A DNA stretch of 9,754 nt from Paracoccaceae bacterium (GTDB lineage: Bacteria > Pseudomonadota > Alphaproteobacteria > Rhodobacterales > Rhodobacteraceae). The number at the start of each line of letters is the position of its first letter. Position 1 is the first letter of the stretch. Below, piece by piece: positions 1 through 6,373 of this stretch. Where the stretch lies: NCBI GenBank assembly GCA_021767525.1, contig JAASTF010000104.1, positions 1 through 9,754 of the forward strand, given 5' to 3'. The notes under the pieces were generated by a model, which had not been told where the DNA came from, searched no databases, and worked only from the letters and a program-made list of their open reading frames with translations. Position numbers and translations under genes: made by a program.

Positions 1-1137
1 ATCAAGCACGTTGTTGATGAATGCCTGCGCGTTCTGGCCCGACTTGCCCTGGTAGCTGTCGATATTGTCGATGCCGAAATTCTGGTATCGGAACGGGTAG
101 CCCGCGTTCTGGCAATAGTCGTTCAGCAGGCCCGCCATCATCTGGATCAGCGTGGTTTTCCCCGTGCCCGGCGCGCCATCGCCCATGAAGGTAAAGATGA
201 ACCCGCCAAGCTCGGCAAAGGGGTTCAGGCGGCGGTCGAAATCATAGGCCATCAGCATCTTGGCCAGCCGCAGCGCCTGGTATTTAGCGATGTGGTTGCC
301 GACCACCTCGTGCGGTTTCTTGAACTGCATGGTCAGGGTGGTGCCGCGCGCCTTGCGGGCGGGGGTAAAGCCGTTGATCGACAGGTCATCCGCCTCAACC
401 CGCCAGCTGGCGCCGGTGAAGGGGCCGGTGCGCGGGGCGGTCTGCGCGCGCAGGGTGACCTTTTCCATCAGCTGCTCGGCGAAGGCGGCGATGGTGGCAA
501 CCATGCGCGGCTCGTCGGTGCCAAGGGCGGCAATGTCCTGGTCCAGCTCCCACACCGCGCCATGCAGGGCCAGTTGGGCATTGTCGGTCAGCACCTCTTC
601 GGGGCTACCCACCTCGACCGTGACTTCGGATTGATGCGGCGCAATCAGAAACGCGGTGGCATTGGCAAAGACGTGCAAAGTGACCAGCGCCTCGGCCTCC
701 AGCAACTCACCAAACTCGGCCTTGCGATCGGCGGGCAAAGACCCTTCCAGGTTGGCGCGTTTGAGCGCGTCCAACCCGGTGATCCCGGCAAAGCTTTCGC
801 CCACCGCCAGCGCAATCGCCAGCGCCCGGCGCAGGGCGTGCACGACCGTGGCTTGCAGGGGCGAGATCAGCGGATCGTCCCCATCCGCCCCTTCGATCCG
901 CGCGATCAGCTGCACGCCCTCGGGCCGCGCGGTGGACCGGGTGACCAGCCCCGGCGTGGTCGAGCGGAACCGCCGCGTGCGCGTGATCCCGGGCGAGCGT
1001 TCGGGCGCGGCCGCCACGTCGCGCGGGCGGGCGATGCGCGGCGTGTGATCCAGCCCCTCCAGCATCGCGGCGGCGGCGTCGTAATGGGCGCGAATCTCGT
1101 CCTCGCGCAGCTCCATCTGGTCACTTGTCAGGCTCAT
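1..1137 (-). CDS. AAA-type ATPase, C-terminal part beyond window
   Basis: This gene is open from the ATG at 1137 to the window edge: 379 codons, with no stop reached. A Walker A P-loop, GAPGTGKT, sits at residues 321-328 (K327, T328), inside a stretch that begins LNPFAELGGFIFTFMGDG, so the nucleotide-binding domain starts only near residue 300. Walker B, sensor and arginine-finger residues must lie off the edge. Residues 1-300 match no domain I recognise; the first 80 are Arg/Pro-rich and probably flexible, and 95-250 look mostly helical. The gene begins 9 bases after the TGA of the 67-aa membrane-protein gene and has only a weak ribosome site, so translational coupling is plausible. AAA proteins use ATP to remodel partners. 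The partners here are probably the products of the same operon, which is inferred from position. The ATPase assignment is secure; the role is unknown. Confidence 0.9.
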   Translation of the reverse strand, partial: MSLTSDQMELREDEIRAHYDAAAAMLEGLDHTPRIARPRDVAAAPERSPGITRTRRFRSTTPGLVTRSTARPEGVQLIARIEGADGDDPLISPLQATVVHALRRALAIALAVGESFAGITGLDALKRANLEGSLPADRKAEFGELLEAEALVTLHVFANATAFLIAPHQSEVTVEVGSPEEVLTDNAQLALHGAVWELDQDIAALGTDEPRMVATIAAFAEQLMEKVTLRAQTAPRTGPFTGASWRVEADDLSINGFTPARKARGTTLTMQFKKPHEVVGNHIAKYQALRLAKMLMAYDFDRRLNPFAELGGFIFTFMGDGAPGTGKTTLIQMMAGLLNDYCQNAGYPFRYQNFGIDNIDSYQGKSGQNAQAFINNVLD

Positions 1138-1146
1138 TTTCTATAC

Positions 1147-1350
1147 TCACTTACCTGAATAACGTTTCGCCAAGCGGTCCATAATCGCTGGAGCAAACAT
1201 CCAACCCAATACCGCTGCCAAAGGTGCAAATACCACGGCTCCATTCACCGCTGTTCCCAACGCGGCAACTCCGGTCGCAGCGCCAACAAGCCATCCGAAA
1301 AAGCCAAATATCGCTGCGAAGAATAGTTTAACCTTGTGTCGAAGCTTCAC
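1147..1350 (-). CDS. small two-helix glycine-zipper membrane protein (67 aa)
   Basis: I place the start at GTG 1350 because a strong AGGAGG lies 7 bases upstream. A longer version from GTG 1392 would read through that ribosome site and add an unlikely Arg/Gly-rich leader. The product has a basic N-terminus (MKLRHKVK), a hydrophobic span at about residues 9-27, a second at about 33-53, and a basic tail (DRLAKRYSGK). Residues 19-27 (GWLVGAATG) form GxxxGxxxG, a glycine zipper that lets helices pack tightly in membranes. By hand count the gene is 105/204 G+C (51%), far below its neighbours (a 60-base sample at 1681-1740 is 75%), which hints at separate ancestry or relaxed codon selection. It lies between the 381-aa gene (51-base gap) and the ATPase gene (9-base gap), both in the same direction. 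I do not recognise the family; a membrane anchor or pore partner of the ATPase is possible. Confidence 0.75.
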   Translation of the reverse strand: MKLRHKVKLFFAAIFGFFGWLVGAATGVAALGTAVNGAVVFAPLAAVLGWMFAPAIMDRLAKRYSGK

Positions 1351-1357
1351 ACTTCTT

Positions 1358-1363
1358 CCTCCT
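1358..1363 (-). promoter_or_regulatory. ribosome binding site fixing the 67-aa start
   Basis: AGGAGG on the minus strand ends 7 bases before GTG 1350. It is the best site anywhere between 1351 and 1401, and it decides in favour of the shorter protein. The 51-base gap after the 381-aa gene shows no hairpin, so read-through transcription into this gene is expected. Confidence 0.75.
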
Positions 1364-1401
1364 CTCCCTCGCTTGGTCGGCAAACTGCCCACCCACCGCG
1401 C

Positions 1402-2547
1402 TCAATAACTCAACACCCGGCCCGCCTGGCCCACCACGAATTTCCGCACGCTGGCAAAGCCCGCCGGGTTTTTCTCGGCCAGCACCTGGTAGGGGCGTTC
1501 GGGCAGGATGATCGCGCGTTCGGTGCGCGTGGCGCCGGTATCCACCCCGCGGCCCGAAAACGGATCCAGCGCGAAAACCTCGCGCTCGGCGGTGGTGAAC
1601 CAGCCAACCTTTTCTTCCTCGACCCGCTCGCTTTCCAACTCTTCGGTGGTCCAGGCCAGCGCCCAATCCTGCCCCTCGGGGCTGCGCGCCTCGGCCAGAA
1701 CCTCGCGCAGCGGGCCGGTCTGGCGGGTGTAGCTGTGCGAATACATCGGGCCCAGGTGAAACCGCTTCAGCCGCTTGGGGTGCAGGTCGTTGAAATACCG
1801 GTCGAACGCGGTGGCGATGGTCACCAGCTTCAGCGCGCCCATCGCCTGCCCCATCAGATGCGCCTGCGCCTCGGGCCAGCGGCGCTCGTCCTTTGGCAGG
1901 GCCACGCGGCCCGAATCCTCGACCTCCATCAGATAGATCGTGGGCAGGTTGATCTGGCTGTCATAGACCGCCCAATGCAGCAGGTAGGTCCGCCGGCCGT
2001 CGCGCTCGCCCAGCCATTGCGCCTGCGGATCGTTGCGCGCCCAAAACAGATCGCCGCGCGCCAGTTCCTCGTAATACAGCCGCTGCGACAGCGCGAATTG
2101 CAGCTTGGTCGGCAGCTCCTGATCGCCCACGATCTTGCGCACCATCTGCTGTTTCAGACTGTCCGAATCCGGCATCCCCGCCAGGTGCCGCGCGGCCTGC
2201 TGCGCATCGTTGGCCATCACCAGCAATTCGTTGAACACCGGGAAACCGGACTCGACCGTATCGAATTGCAGCGAGCCAAAGAAATGCCCGGTATCGCGCC
2301 CGGCCAGCAGGTATTTCATCGACAGCGCGCGAAAGCTGTGGCTGATCGCGGTGACATAGCGGGTCAGGATCTCGACCTCGCGCTTGGTCAGGCGGCCCTC
2401 GGCCTCCATCACCGCGGCCACCTGCGTCAGATGCCGGGTCAGCGCGCCGAACTTGCGGAAATAGCGACGGCTGGCGAAGGTGTCGGTCAGCGCCGCGTGA
2501 TCGCGCGACAGATCGGGTGCGGCGGCGGGTCGGTCGGGTTCAGTCAT
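1402..2547 (-). CDS. conserved-looking soluble protein of unknown function (381 aa)
   Basis: I do not recognise a domain in this protein. It has no signal peptide, no membrane helix and no cysteine. An N-terminal tail rich in Ala/Pro/Asp (1-20) leads into amphipathic helices (about 25-150) that include RLTKREVEILTRYVTAISHS. A mixed central part follows (about 160-260), with clustered aromatics and the hydrophobic strand-like NLPTIYLMEVE. The C-terminal part is charged, with an acidic run ELESERVEEEK near residue 310, then a segment ending RVLSY. The start ATG overlaps the stop of the upstream membrane-protein gene by 8 bases (ATGACTGA), which points to coupled translation and probably matched amounts of the two proteins. 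Codon use is typical of the region. It may be an adaptor between the coiled-coil protein and the AAA ATPase, but only its place in the cluster suggests this. Confidence 0.88.
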   Translation of the reverse strand: MTEPDRPAAAPDLSRDHAALTDTFASRRYFRKFGALTRHLTQVAAVMEAEGRLTKREVEILTRYVTAISHSFRALSMKYLLAGRDTGHFFGSLQFDTVESGFPVFNELLVMANDAQQAARHLAGMPDSDSLKQQMVRKIVGDQELPTKLQFALSQRLYYEELARGDLFWARNDPQAQWLGERDGRRTYLLHWAVYDSQINLPTIYLMEVEDSGRVALPKDERRWPEAQAHLMGQAMGALKLVTIATAFDRYFNDLHPKRLKRFHLGPMYSHSYTRQTGPLREVLAEARSPEGQDWALAWTTEELESERVEEEKVGWFTTAEREVFALDPFSGRGVDTGATRTERAIILPERPYQVLAEKNPAGFASVRKFVVGQAGRVLSY

Positions 2548-2740
2548 CGCGTTTCCTGTCCATCAGGTAAGCCGCCCCGCCGATCGCGCAGAACAGGATC
2601 AGCCACACGCCTTTGGGCAGCGCATCCAGGCCAAAGCCATCGAACCACGCCCAGGCATCCAGACCCACCAGGTCACCCAGGCTCAGCACCACCGCGCCGG
2701 TGATGCACAGCCCGATGAACAGCATCCAGACCAGCCTCAT
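2540..2740 (-). CDS. small two-helix membrane protein (66 aa)
   Basis: The frame stays open upstream to 2992, but that part lies inside the coiled-coil gene, so I start at ATG 2740. An AAGGA lies 11 bases before it. TTG 2746, in frame and 5 bases after the same AAGGA, is an alternative that would add two residues. The product has hydrophobic spans at about residues 3-21 and 44-60, joined by an aromatic, acidic loop (GLDAWAWFDGFGLD) and followed by a charged tail, MDRKRDD. The N-terminus carries only one Arg, so the hairpin may have both ends in the cytoplasm. It begins 40 bases after the coiled-coil gene and overlaps the 381-aa gene by 8 bases, so it sits inside the operon. The family is unrecognised. 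It is likely a membrane anchor for the neighbouring soluble proteins. Confidence 0.72.
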   Translation of the reverse strand: MRLVWMLFIGLCITGAVVLSLGDLVGLDAWAWFDGFGLDALPKGVWLILFCAIGGAAYLMDRKRDD

Positions 2741-2780
2741 CCGCAAGCCATCCTTGCGCGCGCCTTGGGCACAGCCATGC

Positions 2781-3857
2781 TCAGCCCCCGTAAAGGTTCT
2801 TGTCGTGCTTTTCGACGATCTTCTGGAACCGGCGGGCAAAGCGTTCATCGGCCTTGGCCTTGGCCTCCAGCACCTCGCGGGCGAACACCATGTGGCCCTC
2901 GTGCGCCTCCAGCATGTCGGCCATTTTCTGGTTCGTCGCGGTGCCGATGGCGGCCATGGCGCTTTGCGCCTCTTTGTCCGTCTCGACGCCAATCTCGTTA
3001 ATCCGGTGCGCCACGTCCTGCTGTTGCGCGGTTTTCAGCGACTTGGTCAGCGCATCATACAACACCACGCGCTGCTTGGTATCCGTCTGCAGCTTGTTGA
3101 TCAGAACCATCTGCGTCGCCGCCTGGTTCTGCAAACTGTCGACCCAGGATTTGCCCTTTTCGATATAGCGTTCCAGCGTCTGCGACTTGGCCAGCTTGAC
3201 CTGTTCTTGCTGCACCAGCGCGTTATAGGTCTTGTTCAGATCGGCCAGTTCGGTTTCCAGCCGCGTCCGCGCGGCGGCATCCTGTTCGACGCTGATTTTG
3301 TTTTCCAGCTCGATGATCTTCGGGTCCATCGCCTGAATTTCGGCGCGGGTGGTTTCCAGCTCCTGCACGGTGAATTCGCGCTCGTCCAGGGTTTCGGTCA
3401 GGTTGGTTTCCACCCGCTCCTTCTGCTGGTTCAGAACGTCCAACTGGCCCTGCAACAACTTGGTGATCACGTCGGACTTGGCGATCAGATCCTGCAGCTT
3501 GTCGTCGATGCTGGCCGTGCGCATCCGCTCTTGCCGCATCGATTCCGCTTTACCGCGCGAAAAGATGCCGACAAAACTTTCCCACCCGGTTTTCGAGCGC
3601 ATCTCGTCGAAATCCTTGGAAAAGGCCGCCGTCACATCATCCAGCCCCATGATCAGCTCGGCGATGTTGGCGTTCATCACCTCGGTATGGGCGTGCACAT
3701 CGTCCAGCGTGGCGTTTTCGATGTCGATGGCGATATCGTCGCCGGTTTTCATCTTGGCGCGCGCGGATTCGATCCGGGCGGTCAGCTCGGCGATCTTGGA
3801 TTGCGCCTGCGCCACCTGTTCCTGAGACTCGCGCACCTGTGCGTCGAAATCGGCCAT
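2781..3857 (-). CDS. long coiled-coil protein, possibly TelA-like (358 aa)
   Basis: This is the first gene of the minus-strand cluster. The ATG at 3857 follows AAAGGAG with a 6-base gap, an excellent ribosome site. The protein is almost entirely charged, Gln/Glu/Lys-rich helix without cysteine, signal peptide or membrane span. One coil runs over about 5-35. A less regular part (40-110) contains the aromatic patch GWESFVGIFSRGK at 91-103. A long coil then runs over about 118-285, and a C-terminal helical part ends in HDKNLYGG. The layout, a GWxxFxGxFxRGK patch before a long helical bundle, loosely recalls the TelA/KlaA toxic-anion-resistance family. I could not confirm that, and general phage-shock-like or scaffold proteins would look similar. 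It probably oligomerises and serves as scaffold or substrate for the AAA ATPase encoded at the other end of the cluster. Confidence 0.88.
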   Translation of the reverse strand: MADFDAQVRESQEQVAQAQSKIAELTARIESARAKMKTGDDIAIDIENATLDDVHAHTEVMNANIAELIMGLDDVTAAFSKDFDEMRSKTGWESFVGIFSRGKAESMRQERMRTASIDDKLQDLIAKSDVITKLLQGQLDVLNQQKERVETNLTETLDEREFTVQELETTRAEIQAMDPKIIELENKISVEQDAAARTRLETELADLNKTYNALVQQEQVKLAKSQTLERYIEKGKSWVDSLQNQAATQMVLINKLQTDTKQRVVLYDALTKSLKTAQQQDVAHRINEIGVETDKEAQSAMAAIGTATNQKMADMLEAHEGHMVFAREVLEAKAKADERFARRFQKIVEKHDKNLYGG

Positions 3858-4090
3858 GCGAAACTCCTTTCCCTCGTGAAATATGCCCCTATGACGGGTA
3901 TATGGGTAATGTTATGCCCTTTTACATCGGGCGCCTATGCCAGTTTGCGCAGACTGTTGCAAAACGGCATGACAAAAGAAAGGCGCAAGGCGCACGGAAC
4001 GGGGGAAAACATGCGGCAGCGTTCGCCGCTGTAAGACTTGCGCAGAACGGGGCTATCGCCACCCGGCGCTTTGCGCCATCGTGTCCGCAA
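3858..4090. other. divergent intergenic region upstream of coiled-coil operon
   Basis: This 233-base stretch separates the minus-strand operon from the plus-strand membrane-protein gene and should hold both promoters. It is AT-richer near 3880-3930. TATGCCC occurs at 3882-3888 and again at 3913-3919, and a near-palindrome covers 3881-3903. A short GGCGC-TTT-GCGCC hairpin lies at 4065-4077 with no T-run. I see no convincing -35/-10 pair. For the minus strand, TTGCAA and CATAGG with 17-base spacing (between about 3930 and 3961) is a weak match. Confidence 0.5.
3881..3903. promoter_or_regulatory. near-palindrome, candidate operator
   Basis: The arms ATATGCCC (3881-3888) and GGGTATAT (3896-3903) are inverted copies with one mismatch around a 7-base centre. 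The repeat lies 24-46 bases before the coiled-coil start, where the 5' leader or core promoter of the five-gene cluster should be. A dimeric repressor or activator site is plausible. No binding protein can be named. Confidence 0.35.
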
Positions 4091-4648
4091 ATGCACACCG
4101 ATCCACAGCCTGCACAACCGCTTTCGCGCCGGTTCGTACATCGATTGGCCCTTCTGCTGGCAGGGGTGATCTGGGCTGTCTACATGCTGGGGCCGTTTCC
4201 GTTACCGAGGTTTGCGCCGCAGCAAGAATATCAGGCAACGGCAATCACGGCGGTGCCATTCGCGCTGGTGCTGGGCTATGCGCTGGCGGTGATCGCGGGA
4301 CTCATCCGGGCCAACCGGCACCGGATGCGCGCGGTTTTGCGGCCCAATCTGGGGCGGGTTCTGGGCGCGATTGTGCTGATGCTAATAACGCCCCTTGTGG
4401 TGGTGAACTGGCTGCCGTGGATCATCGGCATGCTGGCGCCGTTCGTGATCGGACAGTGGCGCCTTGCAGTTCTCCTGCCGATGCTGCTGCTTCTGGGTGT
4501 GCCGGCCCTTGCCTGGTATCCTGTGTCTTGCCTGATCGTATCGGGCGTCAAGCGCAAGCTATGGCGGCTCATGCTATTCGCGCTGATGTTCTGGGCCAGC
4601 TACAGCGCGCTGGTTCTGGTGCAGGGGGTGCAAAGTTTTAACCTGTAG
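4091..4648 (+). CDS. polytopic membrane protein of unknown function (185 aa)
   Basis: From ATG 4091 the product is strongly hydrophobic, with about five spans at residues 17-34, 50-73, 88-115, 125-150 and 157-179. Arg/Lys-rich turns between spans (LIRANRHRMRAVLRP at 71-85; GVKRKLWRL at 152-160) are probably cytoplasmic. The frame is open further upstream to 3839, but that leader is low-complexity and crosses the divergent promoter region. No good ribosome site precedes 4091 or any in-frame alternative, so the start is uncertain and could be leaderless or lie further in. The gene stands alone between the divergent operon and a GC-rich hairpin that ends it. I recognise no family motif. A single cysteine (C147) and the absence of charged residues inside the spans argue against a proton-driven transporter of a well-known family, but do not exclude one. 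Confidence 0.7.
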   Translation: MHTDPQPAQPLSRRFVHRLALLLAGVIWAVYMLGPFPLPRFAPQQEYQATAITAVPFALVLGYALAVIAGLIRANRHRMRAVLRPNLGRVLGAIVLMLITPLVVVNWLPWIIGMLAPFVIGQWRLAVLLPMLLLLGVPALAWYPVSCLIVSGVKRKLWRLMLFALMFWASYSALVLVQGVQSFNL

Positions 4649-4653
4649 TCGTG

Positions 4654-4675
4654 AAGGGGCCGTTGCCGGCCCCTT
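4654..4675. terminator. GC-rich hairpin between convergent genes
   Basis: AAGGGGCCG and CGGCCCCTT are perfect 9-base inverted arms around the loop TTGC. The hairpin lies 5 bases after the TAG of the 185-aa membrane gene and 11 bases from the end of the oppositely oriented creatinase gene. There is no clear T-run on either side, so it is a non-canonical intrinsic terminator that could serve both genes, or an RNA 3'-end stabiliser. Confidence 0.65.
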
Positions 4676-4686
4676 GATGTCTAACA

Positions 4687-5892
4687 TCAACCAACAACGT
4701 TGAACCCCGGACCATAGGGATAGCCCGTGATGTTCTCGTTGCCGTCCTCGGTGATCACCAGGATGTCGTGCTCGCGATAGCCACCCGCGCCGGGCTGGCC
4801 CTGGGGGATGGTCAGCATCGGCTCCATGCTGATGACCATGCCGGGGCGCAGGACGGTGTCGATATCCTCGCGCAGTTCCAGCCCCGCCTCGCGGCCATAG
4901 TAATGCGACAGCACGCCAAAGGAATGACCATAGCCGAAGCTGCGGTATTGCAGCAGGTCACGCTCGGCGAAAAAGGCGTTGATCTGGTGGGTGACCTCGG
5001 CGCAGCTGACGCCGGGTTTCAGCAGGCTGATGCCCAGCTCGTGCGCGGCCACGTTGGCCTGCCAGATCGCCAGGCTGGCCTCGTCCACCTCGTGCACGAA
5101 CATGGTGCGCTCCAGCGCGGTGTAATAGCCCGAGATCATGGGAAAGGTATTCAGGCTCAGGATATCGCCCCGCTCCAACACCCGGCCCGTCACCGGGTTA
5201 TGCGCGCCGTCGGTGTTCAGCCCCGATTGGAACCACACCCAGGTGTCGCGGTATTCGGCATCGGGAAAGCGGCGCGCGATCTCCAACTCCATCGCGTCGC
5301 GCCCGGCAATCGCCACGTCGATCTCGCGCGCGCCCGGGTGCACCGCGTTTCGGATGGCATAGCCGCCCACATCCGCCACCGCCGCGCCCTGGCGGATCAG
5401 GGCGATTTCGGCCGGCGATTTCATCATGCGCTGGCGCATCGTCGCGGGCGCGATATCGACCATCGTGACGGGCGACAGGAAATCTTCCAGCTTGTCACGT
5501 TGTTGCAGGGTCAGGTGGTCGCCCTCGTATCCGACAACCTGGCCCTCGCCCGCCACATGCGCCACCGCGCGCCAGAAATTGTCGCGCTGCCAGTCGGTAT
5601 AGGTGATGTTGTCGCCATGACAGCGCCGCCAGGGCTGGCCCGCGTCGATCCCTGCACTGATCGTGACGCAGTCGGTATCCGTCACCACCAACCCGTAGGG
5701 CCGGCCGAAACTGCAATAAAGAAAACCACTGTAATAGGCGATGTTGTGCATCGAGGTCAGCACAACCGCGCCCGCGCCAGTGTCATCCATGATGCGCCGC
5801 AACCCGCGCAGGCGCGCCTCGTACTCGATCTCGGCAAAGGGCAGTGGGGCCTTTTCGCCATTGTGAAAGCGGAAGAAGTCTGGGCGGTCCAT
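4687..5892 (-). CDS. creatinase (creatine amidinohydrolase), M24 fold, 401 aa
   Basis: Creatinase hydrolyses creatine to sarcosine and urea in the cytoplasm. The protein resembles the Pseudomonas putida enzyme (about 403 aa) over its whole length as I recall it. An N-terminal domain (about 1-155) contains YCSFGRPY at 59-66, and a pita-bread domain holds FQSGLNTDGAHNPVT (221-235), YYTALERT (256-263), FGYGHSFG (319-326), SHYYGREAGLELRED and VISMEPM. The active-site residues F62, R64, H231, E261, R334 and E357 are all present; the offset of one from P. putida numbering comes from a single-residue deletion near 92. The metal ligands of M24 peptidases are absent, as expected for a creatinase. The start at ATG 5892 has AAGGAGG 9 bases upstream; the longer frame to 5988 lacks such a site. 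Related guanidino compounds could be the true substrate in this organism. Confidence 0.93.
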   Translation of the reverse strand: MDRPDFFRFHNGEKAPLPFAEIEYEARLRGLRRIMDDTGAGAVVLTSMHNIAYYSGFLYCSFGRPYGLVVTDTDCVTISAGIDAGQPWRRCHGDNITYTDWQRDNFWRAVAHVAGEGQVVGYEGDHLTLQQRDKLEDFLSPVTMVDIAPATMRQRMMKSPAEIALIRQGAAVADVGGYAIRNAVHPGAREIDVAIAGRDAMELEIARRFPDAEYRDTWVWFQSGLNTDGAHNPVTGRVLERGDILSLNTFPMISGYYTALERTMFVHEVDEASLAIWQANVAAHELGISLLKPGVSCAEVTHQINAFFAERDLLQYRSFGYGHSFGVLSHYYGREAGLELREDIDTVLRPGMVISMEPMLTIPQGQPGAGGYREHDILVITEDGNENITGYPYGPGFNVVG

Positions 5893-5963
5893 ATCTGTGA
5901 CCCTCCTTGTGCAGAAGGTCCCGGCGTTCAGGACGGATTGAAATTGGCACGTCCATCGGGACG

Positions 5964-5980
5964 GGGCGACGCCATCGCCC
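5964..5980 (-). promoter_or_regulatory. small hairpin in creatinase leader
   Basis: GGGCGA and TCGCCC are perfect 6-base inverted arms around a 5-base loop, 72-88 bases upstream of the creatinase start. It would form in the 5' leader RNA or serve as a protein site. Such GC arms arise often by chance in DNA this GC-rich. Confidence 0.25.
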
Positions 5981-6300
5981 GGGGCCACTGCCGTTGCACA
6001 TCAGCCCCGCCCCCCGGTCAAGTGAAAAGAGTGTGCCCCCGCGCGAATAGTGGCCAGGGGCCGCCCCGACCTCCCATCGCTTGCCGGGCTATTCAGTCGA
6101 TTGCTCCAGCCCCCGCGCGAACAGCGCCGCAGGCGTCGCGCATCGCCAGACCGCCCCCCCCCGGGCTGGCGATTGGGTGCCGCAAGCGCGCCGTTCGGGT
6201 CATCCGCAGGTGTGGCAACCATAAAGCGCAGCCGCTCCAGCGTCGGATCGCCATCCCGCGGTCTGGCAATCCGCAGCGCCAACACCCCTTGTCGCCATAT

Positions 6301-6336
6301 GCATCGGTTGTGCATAGGTTGTGCATGTGTTGTGAC
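6301..6336. repeat. 11-bp-period direct repeats, candidate tandem operator
   Basis: GGTTGTGCAT occurs at 6306-6315 and exactly again at 6317-6326. Degenerate copies continue the same 11-base phase: GCAT at 6301-6304 on the left and TGTTGTGACC at 6328-6337 on the right. The 11-base step is close to one helix turn, so bound proteins would line up on one face of the DNA. The array lies 37-73 bases before the P1 peptidase start, in the promoter position for that gene. A regulator responding to the pathway's substrate is the natural reading, but none is encoded in the window. Confidence 0.5.
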
Positions 6337-6373
6337 CGGCCATTTTCGGCCCCCGACCCGCGAAAGGACGCCC

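Larger units (their letters stand above)
5893..6373. other. 480-base divergent intergenic region, creatinase / P1 peptidase
   Basis: This stretch holds no intact gene I can defend. From left to right it contains the creatinase ribosome site (5902-5908), a 6-bp hairpin (5964-5980), a C9 homopolymer (6154-6162) inside a possible decayed minus-strand frame (6089-6285), an array of 11-bp-period repeats (6301-6336), and the P1 gene's AAAGGA site (6363-6368). Both promoters should lie here. No clear -35/-10 pair is visible for either gene. The motif TTGTGCA occurs at 5907, 6308 and 6319. Confidence 0.6.

Noticed and set aside
1336..2703. 455-codon plus-strand open frame
   Set aside because: It is antisense to the 381-aa and 66-aa genes, is rich in Arg/Gln/His/Pro as expected from the reverse of GC-rich codons, and has no ribosome site; the minus-strand genes explain the region better.
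2613..4034. 473-codon plus-strand open frame
   Set aside because: It is the antisense shadow of the coiled-coil gene and runs across its promoter; it has His/Leu/Gly-rich low-complexity composition.
4011..4034. Seven-residue leader ORF MRQRSPL after a purine-rich run
   Set aside because: It is too short to support without data; it shows no attenuator hairpins or repeated regulatory codons.
4687..5892. Reading as DddP-type DMSP lyase or Xaa-Pro aminopeptidase (both M24 fold)
   Set aside because: The length, the YCSFGRPY and GAHNPVT motifs and the full creatinase residue set fit creatinase, and the metal-ligand pattern of the aminopeptidases is lacking.
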